From: Clostridia bacterium
Lineage (GTDB): Bacteria; Bacillota; Clostridia; Oscillospirales; CAG-272
Length of the DNA: 51,821 nt
NCBI GenBank assembly: GCA_017504625.1
Contig: JAFVQU010000004.1
Coordinates: 1-51,821 of the forward strand
Direction: 5' to 3'
The position numbers and the translations under genes are program-made. Position 1 is the stretch's first letter; every line of letters starts with the position of its first letter. Below the pieces are notes generated by a model. It saw only the letters and a program-made list of their open reading frames with translations. It was not told the DNA's origin and ran no database searches. Of this stretch, positions 16,895-27,819 are shown piece after piece.

Positions 16895-17455
16895 TTAAAA
16901 TCTGAATTCTTTTTTATCCTTACCGCGAAAAATACGGTAAATTCCCGCTGATATCAGATAGACCGGGAAAATACATAAAACCGTTGCAAAATATTCCGGC
17001 ACTGTGATTTTTGAAAGTATGTGGAGAAGATCAAACTCAGTCGATACTACCCCGATCACGAAAAGAGTGAAAATTCCCTTTACAGCTCCCGCAATAAGAC
17101 CGTAGACCATAAACGACGGAAGATTTTTTGACAAAAACCAACCGACAAGCCTACCGCACAGATATCCCGAAAGCATATAAAGCACGGGGGATATCAAAAA
17201 TCCCGAAAAACCAAGCGCGTCTATAAATACTCCGCCGATTATCCCGAATATTGCTCCGCTTCTCTCTCCGAAAACAAATCCTATCGCGCAAACAAACATA
17301 AACGTAAGCGCGGGAGATGCCCTGAACATTTTAAGTCCGCTTGTTTCTGCTACCGCCCCCAGAAAAAGAAGGAAAATAAGAGGTAGATAATATAAAACAA
17401 GCTTTTTTATATTTATTCTTTCGCCGTAACGGCCCTTATTCATATATACGTTCAT
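16895..17455 (-). CDS. mreD: Rod shape-determining protein MreD
   Basis: 186 residues from ATG 17455, 13 bp after the mreC stop; a longer open frame would overlap mreC. About five membrane helices, starting with KLVLYYLPLIFLLFLGAVAE. Sequence conservation in MreD is low, so the call rests on size, hydrophobicity, the FGIIGGVFIDALGF segment and the position directly after mreC. MreD works with MreC in the elongasome, guiding lateral wall synthesis. mreB is not in this cluster but at 30907-31911. Confidence 0.85.
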   Translation of the reverse strand: MNVYMNKGRYGERINIKKLVLYYLPLIFLLFLGAVAETSGLKMFRASPALTFMFVCAIGFVFGERSGAIFGIIGGVFIDALGFSGFLISPVLYMLSGYLCGRLVGWFLSKNLPSFMVYGLIAGAVKGIFTLFVIGVVSTEFDLLHILSKITVPEYFATVLCIFPVYLISAGIYRIFRGKDKKEFRF

Positions 17456-17468
17456 CTTGCCACCCGTC

Positions 17469-18311
17469 TCACTCGCTCTCACGATTGATTTCATAGCCTG
17501 TGACTATAATAACGTATTTGAGATCCTCGCACCTGACCGCGCACTCGACCGTAGCAGTCTTTGTCCTCAGATACACGTCGGTTTCAACCGCCGTTACCTT
17601 GCCGATATAGATATCTCGCGGATACGAGCTTCCGATACCGCTTGTGTAGACGGGATCACCGACCTCAATATCGGCATTTTCGTCAAGGTATTCGAGTATG
17701 CAGGTAACTCCGTCCTTATTAGGCACAACACCCGACAAAACTCCGACCTCTCCGCTTCTCTTGACATACGCGCCGACACCGCTTGACGCCTCGCTGACGA
17801 CTCTTACGCGGCACCAGTTATAGCCAAGCTCGCATACACTTCCGATAAGTCCCTGCTCGTTAACGATAGGCATACCAAGCTTTACTCCGTCGTCGCTTCC
17901 CTTGTTCAAGGTCAGAAAGGTAACGAAATTCTCGCCCGAGCTTCCCGTAACGAGAGCTTCAAGCAGATTGAAATCGGGGTGAGCCTCAATTATACTGAGA
18001 TATTTCTTCAATCTTTCGTTCTCCTCTGCCGCTCCCCTTTCATTCTCAAGCGCGGCGGAGAGAGAATCTATCTCATCGCGTAATGATTCATTCTCACGGT
18101 ACAGCTCCTCGATATTCGTAAAATAACGATCAAAGCCGTCAATAGCCTCCCCGATCTTCATAACGATATAACGAAAAGGTGTTGCGACCACGTTTGCTGC
18201 GTTTTTTACGATATCGTCCTTACCCATAACGGATAGAGCCGAGAAAAGCACAGTAACAAGAATTGCGACCGACAGGGCAACGATGAAAAATTTATTTTTA
18301 AAAATTTTCAA
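17469..18311 (-). CDS. mreC: Rod shape-determining protein MreC
   Basis: 280 residues, TTG start at 18311 with GAGGG 7 bases upstream; no ATG is better placed. One N-terminal membrane helix (about 8-28), a coiled coil at about 70-105 (ENESLRDEIDSLSAALENE), then the beta-barrel domains with VTGSSGENFVTFLTLNKGSDDGVKLGMPIV and VRVVSEASSGVGAYV. It is the extracytoplasmic scaffold of the elongasome and contacts MreD and the penicillin-binding proteins. It lies downstream of gyrB, after a 275-bp gap that holds DnaA-box-like repeats. Confidence 0.93.
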   Translation of the reverse strand: MKIFKNKFFIVALSVAILVTVLFSALSVMGKDDIVKNAANVVATPFRYIVMKIGEAIDGFDRYFTNIEELYRENESLRDEIDSLSAALENERGAAEENERLKKYLSIIEAHPDFNLLEALVTGSSGENFVTFLTLNKGSDDGVKLGMPIVNEQGLIGSVCELGYNWCRVRVVSEASSGVGAYVKRSGEVGVLSGVVPNKDGVTCILEYLDENADIEVGDPVYTSGIGSSYPRDIYIGKVTAVETDVYLRTKTATVECAVRCEDLKYVIIVTGYEINRESE

Positions 18312-18586
18312 GATCTTACCCTCGTATTAACTTTTTAAATAAGTTTTCAACAGAGTTTTACACAACCTGTGGAAAACATCTCTTTAATAGGTGGAAAACC
18401 AAAAAATTCAAATAATTAAAAATCAAAAAATGTCTTCTTTTCTTTTGTTTGTAAAAGGTTACTACATTTCCACATTTATCCTTGAAATCAAAAATTGAAT
18501 TTTTTTGGCGTGTGGAAAAATTATATAAAAAACATTTTTCGACTTGTTTTTCAACAAGTATTTTTTGAGTTTTAAACAGTCAAAAA
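18312..18586. other. gyrB-mreC gap with DnaA-box-like cluster, candidate origin part
   Basis: 275 bp, very A/T rich. Five matches to a TTTTCCACA-type DnaA box or its complement occur: 18356-18364 (TTTTACACA), 18368-18376 (TGTGGAAAA), 18390-18398 (GGTGGAAAA), 18466-18474 (ATTTCCACA) and 18511-18519 (TGTGGAAAA). Between boxes 3 and 4 lies an AT-only-like stretch suited to unwinding. TTTTCAACA variants are at 18343 and 18547. A small hairpin at 18542-18559 (ACTTGTT/AACAAGT) lies 3' of the gyrB stop and may be a weak terminator. The known consensus is TTATNCACA; the shift to TTTTCCACA is an inference from repetition. Confidence 0.55.
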
Positions 18587-20581
<1,995 letters not shown>

Positions 20582-20582
20582 T

Positions 20583-20622
20583 CATACTTTTCTTGGAAGA
20601 AAAGTATGCAAAAGAACTTTCT
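20583..20622. repeat. Dispersed palindromic repeat, copy 2
   Basis: 12-bp stem 20583-20594 / 20597-20608 with GG centre, followed by the reverse complement of GAAAGTTCTTT (20610-20621). Same design as 13545-13590 in opposite orientation. It sits in the gyrB leader, between remB and gyrB. Confidence 0.65.
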
Positions 20623-20669
20623 TGCAATTTTTATTTTAAGTGTTTATTGATTTTTCTACGTGAAACTTT

Positions 20670-20912
20670 TTATGCTCTGCCTATCAGCGCCGCGGTAGAA
20701 ATCTGCGAAAAGCAGATCATATATTTTCCGTTTTCCTTATACAAAATAAAGGATTTCGGTATTTCGTCCTTTGCTGAGATAACTCTTTCCTCCTTTTGCG
20801 CGTCGGAAAGATATTTTCTCGTTATATAGGATATCGTTGAATTATCGGCGTCAAAAATTCCGATAATATCTTTTTTTCTGATGTTTTTGTTATTTCCGGC
20901 GTGAAGATACAT
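20670..20912 (-). CDS. remB: DUF370 family regulator RemB-like
   Basis: 80 residues from ATG 20912 with AAAGGAG upstream; the longer frame runs back into recF. The start MYLHAGNNKNIRKKDIIGIFD and TKRY/SDAQKEERVIS-type middle match the DUF370 (RemA/RemB) family. In Bacillus subtilis the gene in this exact place (yaaB/remB, between recF and gyrB) encodes a helper of the matrix-gene regulator RemA. The protein is a small DNA-binding ring former in RemA; for RemB-like members the role is less clear. Intact, 13 bp after recF. Confidence 0.88.
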   Translation of the reverse strand: MYLHAGNNKNIRKKDIIGIFDADNSTISYITRKYLSDAQKEERVISAKDEIPKSFILYKENGKYMICFSQISTAALIGRA

Positions 20913-20925
20913 CGAAATTTCTCCT

Positions 20926-22029
20926 TTAACTAAACACTCCGCCCTTGACGTGTATAAGCTTATCAGCCGCGATATCGTTTTTCTCACAGCAGGTCAAAAT
21001 TACCTGCTTGTCCTTGATGCTTGAAAGCAAATATGCTCGTCTGCCGGCATCAAGCTCGCTTAGTACGTCGTCAAACAAAAATACGGGATAATCTCCGCAC
21101 TCGCTCTTGATTATCTCGCCCTCGGCGAGCTTAAGAGCCAACGACAGCGACCTTTGCTGGCCTTGCGAGGCGAAAAATCGCGCTCTGTTGCGATTAAGAT
21201 AAATTTCAATATCGTCCTTGTGAATTCCCCACAAAGTCGCTCCTGCGCCAATTTCTCGGTCGTGGCGGCTCGAGTAAAGCTCTCTGTATGCCTTTTCGCA
21301 TGCAGAAATATCAAAGCACTCGTCCTCACTAAGCTTTGACGAGGACAAATATTCAAGCGTGGGTATCTCACTATCCCCCATCATATCGCAAAAGCACGTA
21401 CCGACGTGTTTTTTGAGGTCTTTGATATAATTAACTCTGTAATTCGTGATTATCGCCGCCTCGTGAGCAAGCTGCTCTGAAAAGAGGTCTATCGTCGCAT
21501 CAAAGGTCGCCCTATCCTCCTCGCCCGTCTTTATCAGCGCGTTTCTCTGCTTTAAGATATTACCGTATCTTTGCAGAGCTTTAAGATAAAGCGGTCTTAT
21601 CTGCGATATCGCAACGTCAAGAAATCCGCGGCGAAGCGCAGGCCCTTCCTTTATAAGCGACAGATGCTCGGGACAAAAAATCACTATTTTGAAGCTTCCG
21701 ACCATCTCGCTTGTGCGTGAGATACGCATATTATTCTGCTCTACACGCTTTGGGCGGCGGTCAGAAAATATACGCATTGATATCTCGCTGTCGCGAAGTC
21801 CGTCAAAATACTTATTCTTGACGAAGCAATACTCCTCGCCAAATTTGATAATATCCTTGTCGCTTCCCTGTCTGAAGCTTTTGCCGAGGGCGGTGGTATA
21901 TATCGCCTCAACGAGATTTGTCTTACCCTGCGCGTTATCGCCGATAAGCACGTTCACGCCCTCGCAAAATTCAACGTCTGCCGAGGCAATATTTCTGAAA
22001 TTTTCAACGTAAATATTACGGCAGAACAT
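20926..22029 (-). CDS. recF: DNA replication and repair protein RecF
   Basis: 367 residues. SMC/ABC-like ATPase that loads RecA at gaps in the RecFOR pathway. Walker A GDNAQGKTN near residue 31, the signature helix in ASQGQQRSLSLALKLAEGE and Walker B VFLFDDVLSELD near residue 325 are intact. It starts 26 bp after the dnaN stop with a weak ribosome site. The S4-domain gene yaaA often present between dnaN and recF is absent. Confidence 0.96.
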   Translation of the reverse strand: MFCRNIYVENFRNIASADVEFCEGVNVLIGDNAQGKTNLVEAIYTTALGKSFRQGSDKDIIKFGEEYCFVKNKYFDGLRDSEISMRIFSDRRPKRVEQNNMRISRTSEMVGSFKIVIFCPEHLSLIKEGPALRRGFLDVAISQIRPLYLKALQRYGNILKQRNALIKTGEEDRATFDATIDLFSEQLAHEAAIITNYRVNYIKDLKKHVGTCFCDMMGDSEIPTLEYLSSSKLSEDECFDISACEKAYRELYSSRHDREIGAGATLWGIHKDDIEIYLNRNRARFFASQGQQRSLSLALKLAEGEIIKSECGDYPVFLFDDVLSELDAGRRAYLLSSIKDKQVILTCCEKNDIAADKLIHVKGGVFS

Positions 22030-22055
22030 AACGGTAGCGTTACCCTTCTAGAAAA

Positions 22056-23204
22056 TCAGTCCTTGGTTCTTACGGGAAGAAGCATAAACAGCTCCTTGCC
22101 GTCCTCATCGTCGCAAGGCTCGACGTTGATGCTCATAAGAGGCGACGAGAGAGAAAGCTTGACCACGTTACTTCTGCAAGCTCTGATACTGTCGATAAGG
22201 AATCTGTTATTGAACGCGATAGAAATATCGTCACCCTCGTGCTCGATATTGACCTCGTCGTAGATACTGCCCGCGCTTGATACCGCGGAAACCTTAAGAA
22301 TATCGCCTACTGCCTCAATTCTTACGTGAGAGCGAACGCTGCCCGCAATTCTCTCCTCGGTGATAAGCGAAGCCTTTTCAAGAGCCGCGAGAAGCTCCTG
22401 TTTCTGAGCCTTGACGGAAATCTTGTGGTTCTTTATAATAATTCTGTTATAATCGATATATTCACCGTTGATAAGTCTTGTAAAGAAGGTGAGATCTTCA
22501 AATACGACTACCATATTTTTGTAGCTCATGTAAACGGTTGCGACAGCCTCCTTGTCGTCGGAGAGGAGCTTTACAAGCTCGTTTACAGACTTGACGGGAA
22601 CTATAAAGGAATACTCCGCGCCTCTGCTTGATCCCTCAAGAGTCTTAAGATGCGCCTCACTCTCACAAACCGCAAGCTTGAAGCTATCGCAGGAAACGAT
22701 ATTGATATTATCCTGCTCGGTCTTTACAAGACAGCCGTTAAGCACGGGACGGGGATCGTTTACACCCATAGCGTAGGAAACCTTGGAAAGCATCTCCTTA
22801 AGGGTTGCCTGACCGACCGTAAAGCCCTTCTCGGTAACGAGGTCGGGTATCTGGGGGAATTCCTCAGCCTTAAGCGCGCCGGTCTTATGTGAGGACTTTC
22901 CGCACTCAAAGTGAGCAAGAAGCTTTGAATCAACGGTGAGAATGATCTCCTCGCCGTTCATAACCTTAAGAGTCTGATTGAATTTCTGAGCGTTGATTAT
23001 GCAAGAGCCTGTTTCAAGCACGTCACACTCAACCTCGAGCTTGATTCCCTTTTCATCGTCAAAGCCCGTAAGAGTGCATCTGTCAGCCTCGTTTGCCTCG
23101 ATAAGTATGCCCTCAAGTGCGGGAATGGTGCTCTTGTTTGAAACTACGTTCATAAGGGGAGCGATCTTATTGCTTATTTCCTGTCTGTTGAAAACTATCT
23201 TCAT
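22056..23204 (-). CDS. dnaN: DNA polymerase III beta subunit (sliding clamp)
   Basis: 382 residues from ATG 23204 (MKIVFNRQEI), with GGAAAGG just upstream; the longer frame adds seven non-conserved residues. Three clamp domains of about 125 residues each; the ending ...MLLPVRTKD corresponds to the conserved MPMRL-type C-terminus. It forms the dimeric ring that tethers polymerase III. Separated from dnaA by a 409-bp gap that is unusually long and holds DnaA-box-like sites. Confidence 0.96.
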   Translation of the reverse strand: MKIVFNRQEISNKIAPLMNVVSNKSTIPALEGILIEANEADRCTLTGFDDEKGIKLEVECDVLETGSCIINAQKFNQTLKVMNGEEIILTVDSKLLAHFECGKSSHKTGALKAEEFPQIPDLVTEKGFTVGQATLKEMLSKVSYAMGVNDPRPVLNGCLVKTEQDNINIVSCDSFKLAVCESEAHLKTLEGSSRGAEYSFIVPVKSVNELVKLLSDDKEAVATVYMSYKNMVVVFEDLTFFTRLINGEYIDYNRIIIKNHKISVKAQKQELLAALEKASLITEERIAGSVRSHVRIEAVGDILKVSAVSSAGSIYDEVNIEHEGDDISIAFNNRFLIDSIRACRSNVVKLSLSSPLMSINVEPCDDEDGKELFMLLPVRTKD

Positions 23205-23613
23205 AATAACCTTTCCGTCGGCCATGCCGGCAAGTCGTAAATTTTTTGTCGTTCTGTACGCGCGCGTTAGCGCAAGAGCGAAGGAATGAAAGAATAAATA
23301 AAATAGCAGTAAAAGTAGTAATATGTCACGAATTGTGGAAAACTCTGAAAGTCCTTGATATAAAAGACTTTTCTCTGTGCTGTTGAAAAGCTGAAACCCT
23401 CTGAAAACTCATTTTTTGTCGCGACTTTTCAAACAGGCGGCAAAATTTTCCGCCGTTTTTTTCTGAAATTTCGTTTTAAAAATCAAAATTATGAAAAAAT
23501 CGATTTTAAATAACTTTTTCAACTGTTGAAAAAGTATGTGGAAAAGTGGAAAACTTTGAAAATGCTTGATATATATGAATTATCTCAATTAAATTGATGT
23601 TCAAAACTTCAAA
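23205..23613. other. dnaA-dnaN gap with DnaA-box-like sites
   Basis: 409 bp without a gene. TGTGGAAAA (complement of TTTTCCACA) occurs at 23334-23342 and 23537-23545, with an overlapping AGTGGAAAA at 23545-23553; TGTTGAAAA variants lie near 23381 and 23524. A hairpin GGCGG/CCGCC at 23436-23454 is followed by a T-run only on the plus strand, so it could stop transcripts running against dnaN. The stretch 23460-23600 is strongly A/T rich. In many Bacillota a DnaA-box cluster sits downstream of dnaA, as here. Confidence 0.55.
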
Positions 23614-25023
23614 TTACTCCAAAATTTCCTTTTTGATCTCACTGACCTCGGCATCAAAGCTTGGGAACATAGCTCTCTTCTTATCAATAGCCTCGATTGA
23701 GGAAATTACCGTTGAGTGATCTCTGTTAAACATCTTTCCAATGTGAGGAAGTGACATTTCGGTAATAGATCTGATAAGGTAGATAGCAAGGTGTCTTGCC
23801 TGCGCAACCTCCTTGACTCTTGATTTACTTTCAAGATCGGCCTTTGAAACGTTATACTTCTTTTCAACGGCGGCAAATATCTTATCAACGGTAACGTTGA
23901 TCGGCTCAGCGCCTCCGAGAAGCTCGTTCATGCACTTCTTTGCGATATCCATCGTGATCTCGCTTCCCGACAAAAACTTGACGGCAACCAGCTTTTTGAC
24001 CGCGCCCTCGATCTGTCTTATATGGGAGCGCAGATTTTCGGCAAGATACGTGATCACCTCGTCGGAAACGGTTATACCCGCCTGCTCGATCTTATTTTTG
24101 AAGATCGCGATTCTAAGCTCAAGATCTGGGGGCTGAATATCAGCTATAAGTCCCCATTCAAATCTCGTCAGAAGTCTTTCCTCAAGCGTCTTGATATCCT
24201 TAGGCGGACGGTCGGAGGTGAGGATTATCTGCTTACCCTCCTCGTAGAGTGCGTTGAAGGTGTGGAAGAATTCCTCCTGCGTTGAGGTCTTGCCCGCGAT
24301 AAACTGAATATCGTCGATAAGAAGCACGTCGCAGCTTCTGTATTTCTCTCTGAACTTCGACATCGACTTCTTTGCAAGGCTGTCGATCATCTGGTTGGTA
24401 AAATCCTCGCCCTTTATGTAGATAATGCTTGCGGAGGGATTTTTCTTTTTGATCTCGTTTGTGACCGCGTAAAGCAGGTGAGTTTTACCAAGACCGCTTG
24501 GTCCGTAGATAAAGAGCGGATTGTAATCCTGCGCGGGCTTGTCTGCAACCGCGATACACGCCGCGTGAGCAAATTTATTTGAGCTTCCTATGATGAAGTT
24601 ATCAAAGGTATACTCAAAATTCACCGTAGGCATCGTTGATCCTACCGCACTGTACTTTCTCGGCTCGTCGGTATTATCCTCGTCAAAATTATCTATCTCA
24701 TGAGAGCGGCTCTCGCCCGATATTCTCTTTTTAAGGTCGTCGAGATTGAGTGAATTGGTCTTTTTATCGACCAATACCGCAACCGCGATCCTGAAGCCCA
24801 TAAACACCTCAAAAAGATCCTCGATATGAGCGATATATCTTGACTCGATTATTTCCTTTTTGTAATCGGTGCTTGTCTTTATTGAAAGAATATTGTCGGA
24901 GAACGAGGTGATCGAGATATCGCCAAACCAAAGCGTCATGGCGGTATTGCTTAAATTAAGCCTCTGCTGAAGCTCACCCAGGATCATAGTCCATATTTCT
25001 TTTATTTCGTTGAGATTTTCCAC
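23614..25023 (-). CDS. dnaA: Chromosomal replication initiator DnaA
   Basis: 469 residues from GTG 25023, which has AAAGGA 9 bases upstream and gives the normal start ENLNEIKEIWTMILGELQ. Domain I with LWFGDISI, a short linker II (about 85-130), AAA+ domain III with Walker A GPSGLGKTHL, Walker B LLIDDIQF and sensor box, and domain IV with the DNA-binding signature RDHSTVISSI near the C-terminus. All features needed for origin binding are present. The gene is transcribed from its own promoter (25110-25138). No rpmH is upstream; instead a divergent PHP gene begins at 25350. Confidence 0.97.
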   Translation of the reverse strand: MENLNEIKEIWTMILGELQQRLNLSNTAMTLWFGDISITSFSDNILSIKTSTDYKKEIIESRYIAHIEDLFEVFMGFRIAVAVLVDKKTNSLNLDDLKKRISGESRSHEIDNFDEDNTDEPRKYSAVGSTMPTVNFEYTFDNFIIGSSNKFAHAACIAVADKPAQDYNPLFIYGPSGLGKTHLLYAVTNEIKKKNPSASIIYIKGEDFTNQMIDSLAKKSMSKFREKYRSCDVLLIDDIQFIAGKTSTQEEFFHTFNALYEEGKQIILTSDRPPKDIKTLEERLLTRFEWGLIADIQPPDLELRIAIFKNKIEQAGITVSDEVITYLAENLRSHIRQIEGAVKKLVAVKFLSGSEITMDIAKKCMNELLGGAEPINVTVDKIFAAVEKKYNVSKADLESKSRVKEVAQARHLAIYLIRSITEMSLPHIGKMFNRDHSTVISSIEAIDKKRAMFPSFDAEVSEIKKEILE

Positions 25024-25109
25024 GATTGACGATCCTTTCCTTGCGTTTTTTATGCCGTTTTTTTGCACATAATTAAGTTAATATATATAATAATATAATA
25101 TATACCGCT

Positions 25110-25138
25110 ATTATATCATACTTTTTTATTTTTTTCAA
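25110..25138 (-). promoter_or_regulatory. dnaA promoter
   Basis: On the minus strand TTGAAA (25138-25133), 17-bp spacer, TATAAT (25115-25110) with TG extension (TGATATAAT). About 85 bp before the GTG start. The 25024-25349 gap is otherwise filled by the operator-like inverted repeat and the divergent PHP promoter. Confidence 0.8.
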
Positions 25139-25143
25139 CCCTA

Positions 25144-25178
25144 TATGTCGTACCCGAGATGAAATAATGTACGACATA
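25144..25178. promoter_or_regulatory. Inverted repeat TATGTCGTAC at the dnaA promoter, putative operator
   Basis: TATGTCGTAC at 25144-25153 and its exact complement GTACGACATA at 25169-25178, 15 bp apart. It starts 6 bp upstream of the dnaA -35 box, so a bound protein would touch RNA polymerase. The same ten bases recur at 27794-27803 in the hpf promoter. The regulator is unknown; one half resembles the Spo0A box TGTCGAA with one change. Confidence 0.6.
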
Positions 25179-25280
25179 GCGTAAAATTTACATTTAATTA
25201 ACAAAATAAATGGCAAAATGCGGCGCATTATTCTCAAAAATATGACGATCCATCTTTTTTCTTATCTTTTTGCAAACACC

Positions 25281-25309
25281 TTGATTTAGATTGGATTTAG
25301 TGATAAAAT
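25281..25309 (+). promoter_or_regulatory. Probable promoter of the PHP gene
   Basis: TTGATT 25281-25286, 17 bp, TAAAAT 25304-25309 with TG at 25301-25302. 40 bp before the ATG at 25350. Confidence 0.6.
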
Positions 25310-25349
25310 ATATAATATACTGTATTTTTTGAGCAAAAGGAGAAGAAAA

Positions 25350-26261
25350 ATGATTGTTGATATGCTCGGGAAGACTAGGATAAAGGTCAGTTTACATATA
25401 CATACGAATATCTCGGACGGCAGAAAAACTCCCGAAGAGGCGGCAAGAATGTATCGCGAGGAGGGCTACGATGCCATTGCCTTTACTGACCATTTTACCT
25501 ACGGAGAAGAAGGTGAGATAGAGGGTATAAAGGTGCTTTCGGGCGCTGAATACGATATCGGCGGCCACGATTCAAGCCACGGTACTTATCACATAATAGG
25601 AATCGGTATGACGAGCGATCCCGAAATTCCGCTTGATTGGAAGGACGTAAAAAAGACCTCTCTCCAGAAGTCGATAGAAACCATAAAGCAGATAAAGCTC
25701 CGCAACGGATTTTGTATGATCGGTCATCCCGCCTGGAGCTTGAATACCCCCGAGCAGCTTCTTTCTCTCGGAGATTTCGACGGCATTGAGATATATAACG
25801 CGGTATCCGAATGGGGCGAATCGGACAGAGCCTATTCGGGCAGCCAGGTTGACTGTCTTGCAAATCTCGGCAAGATAGTTCCCCTCACCGCAACCGACGA
25901 TACACATTATTACGAATATGATTTTGCCCGCGCCTTCGTTATGGTCGAGGCGGTCGACATTGATTCACAGAGTATTGTCAGAGCGCTTAAGGCGGGAAGA
26001 TTTTACGCCTCACAGGGCCCTGAGATCCACCTTATAAAGACTGCACCCGACAAGGTAAAGCTGCTTTGCTCGCCGTGTGTCAAGGTATCACTTTTCTCAA
26101 ATATAGTCTGGGCGCCCAAGCACAAATATCTCGGCGAAGATATTGTTGAGATAGAATACACCCGCGCGCCGCACGAGAAATTTATCCGCGCGGAGATAAC
26201 AGATGTCGACGGCAACATGGCGTGGAGCAATATAATCACGTTTGATGATTTTGAGGATTAA
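25350..26261 (+). CDS. PHP domain phosphoesterase-like protein
   Basis: 303 residues from ATG 25350, with AAAAGGAGAAG just before it; an upstream TTG is less likely. PHP metal-binding motifs: SLHIHTNISDGRKTP (HxH, Asp), AFTDHF (Asp-His), a middle MIGHPAW (His) and TDDTHYYEY (Asp/His), all positions needed for a trinuclear metal site. The C-terminal ~90 residues form a beta domain often attached to CehA/McbA-like PHP proteins. Likely a cytosolic phosphatase or nucleotidase of unknown substrate. Followed at 21 bp by a MATE transporter, so the two form an operon. Confidence 0.85.
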   Translation: MIVDMLGKTRIKVSLHIHTNISDGRKTPEEAARMYREEGYDAIAFTDHFTYGEEGEIEGIKVLSGAEYDIGGHDSSHGTYHIIGIGMTSDPEIPLDWKDVKKTSLQKSIETIKQIKLRNGFCMIGHPAWSLNTPEQLLSLGDFDGIEIYNAVSEWGESDRAYSGSQVDCLANLGKIVPLTATDDTHYYEYDFARAFVMVEAVDIDSQSIVRALKAGRFYASQGPEIHLIKTAPDKVKLLCSPCVKVSLFSNIVWAPKHKYLGEDIVEIEYTRAPHEKFIRAEITDVDGNMAWSNIITFDDFED

Positions 26262-26282
26262 CAAAGAAGAGGGTAAGAAAAG

Positions 26283-27662
26283 TTGTCATTAACTAAAAGC
26301 GAAGCTCAGTATATAAAAATGACCGAAACGCCGGTCTGGAAGCTTATAATAACACTCGGAATACCGACGACTATAAGCATGCTTATTACAAACGTTTACA
26401 ATATGGCAGACTCCTATTTTGTCAGCCGTATAAGTAACGCCGCAGGCGGCGCTACGAGCGTTGTGTTCAGCATTATGGCTATCTTGCAGGCGTTTGGATT
26501 TATGTTCGGTCACGGCGCGGGAAGCCACGTAAGCAGACTGCTCGGCGCGAAAAATGATGAAAGAGCGGGCAAATTTGCCACGTCGAGCCTCTTGTTATCT
26601 ACTGTCTGCGGTATAATAATAATGATCTGCGGTCTTATCTTTCTTGAGCCGCTAATGTGGTTTCTTGGCAGTAACGCTGAAATATTACCGCACGCAAAGG
26701 ACTATGCGACCTTCATTTTTATCGCGGGGCCCGCAATGACCGCATCCTGCGTTTTCAACAACGTCTTAAGATACGAGGGCAAGGCAACCTTCGCTATGAT
26801 AGGTCTGACCTCGGGCGGTATTATCAACATTTTTCTTGATTATATTTTCGTTATGCGTATAGGCATGGGAACTACGGGCGCAGGTCTTGCAACCGCAATA
26901 TCGCAGTACATAAGCCTTGTTATCCTCGCTATTCCCTTTTTTATCGGCAAAACTCAGAGTAAGATAAGATTTACAAAGGGATTTATCAGCTTACGCATCG
27001 TTTGGGATATTATCTCAACCGGACTTCCCAGCCTTATAAGACAGGGACTTAGCAGTATTTCCAACGGTATGCTCACGGTTCAGGCGCGCGCGTTCGGTAC
27101 GGCGGCTATCGCGGCGATGGGATACGTTTCAAGAACGGTTCAGTTCGTATTCTGCGTCGGTCTTGGCATAGGACAGGGATTTCAGCCCGTATCGGCATTC
27201 AATTACGGCGCAAAAAAATATAGCCGAGTTAAAAAAGGTAGCTATTTTACAATGATATTCGGACTTTTCCTCATTGGCTCGCTTGCGGCGGTCTGCTTTG
27301 GATTAGCTCCGCAGATAATTGATATTTTCAACTCTGAAAAGGATCCTCTCGTTACCGAGATAGGCGCAAAGGCACTCCGCATAAGCTGTTCGGTGCTTTG
27401 GGTGCTTCCCTTTACGGTAGTTGGAAATATGATGTTCCAAAGTATTGGCAAGAGAGTGCACGCAATTTTGCTCTCGGCGCTTCAGAACGGTATCGCGTTT
27501 ATGCCGATGATATATCTTCTTCCCTTACTTTGTGAAAAATATCTTGGTGACGGCTTGCTCGGAGTTCAGTCGGCTCAGCCCGCCGCGTACGTCATTACCG
27601 CAATAATTACCCTTCCCGTGACCGTTGCTTTCCTCTCAAAATTGCCAAAAGACGAAATCTAA
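26283..27662 (+). CDS. MATE family efflux transporter
   Basis: 459 residues, twelve predicted membrane helices in two halves. TTG start at 26283 with GAGGG upstream; the first ATG (26319) has no ribosome site. Family marks: TLGIPTTISMLITNVYNMADSYFVS at the first helix, GHGAGSHVSRLLGA in the loop after helix 2, and a second-half ARAFGTAAIAAMGYVSR. It belongs to the MepA/DinF-like branch of Na+ or H+ driven multidrug exporters. Substrate not predictable. Ends at a strong terminator. Confidence 0.93.
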   Translation: MSLTKSEAQYIKMTETPVWKLIITLGIPTTISMLITNVYNMADSYFVSRISNAAGGATSVVFSIMAILQAFGFMFGHGAGSHVSRLLGAKNDERAGKFATSSLLLSTVCGIIIMICGLIFLEPLMWFLGSNAEILPHAKDYATFIFIAGPAMTASCVFNNVLRYEGKATFAMIGLTSGGIINIFLDYIFVMRIGMGTTGAGLATAISQYISLVILAIPFFIGKTQSKIRFTKGFISLRIVWDIISTGLPSLIRQGLSSISNGMLTVQARAFGTAAIAAMGYVSRTVQFVFCVGLGIGQGFQPVSAFNYGAKKYSRVKKGSYFTMIFGLFLIGSLAAVCFGLAPQIIDIFNSEKDPLVTEIGAKALRISCSVLWVLPFTVVGNMMFQSIGKRVHAILLSALQNGIAFMPMIYLLPLLCEKYLGDGLLGVQSAQPAAYVITAIITLPVTVAFLSKLPKDEI

Positions 27663-27677
27663 AATAAAATAATCTTT

Positions 27678-27706
27678 AAGGCGGGAGTAATCTCCCGCCT
27701 TTTTTC
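27678..27706 (+). terminator. Terminator of the PHP-MATE operon
   Basis: 10-bp stem ending in GGCGGGAG/CTCCCGCC with a TAAT loop and a run of T (27700-27705). Confidence 0.93.
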
Positions 27707-27790
27707 TAAAATTCAACAAAATAATACACAATTTATATTAATTTATTACATCTATTTTCATAAAATTTGCACAATGTTAATTTTTTAGTC

Positions 27791-27819
27791 ATTTATGTCG
27801 TACTTGATTTTGATATAAT
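27791..27819 (+). promoter_or_regulatory. hpf promoter with TATGTCGTAC element
   Basis: Extended -10 TGATATAAT at 27811-27819. The expected -35 position (27791-27796) is poor (ATTTAT), and TATGTCGTAC occupies 27794-27803, so the promoter probably needs an activator or a different sigma factor. The element equals each half of the inverted repeat at dnaA. Confidence 0.55.
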
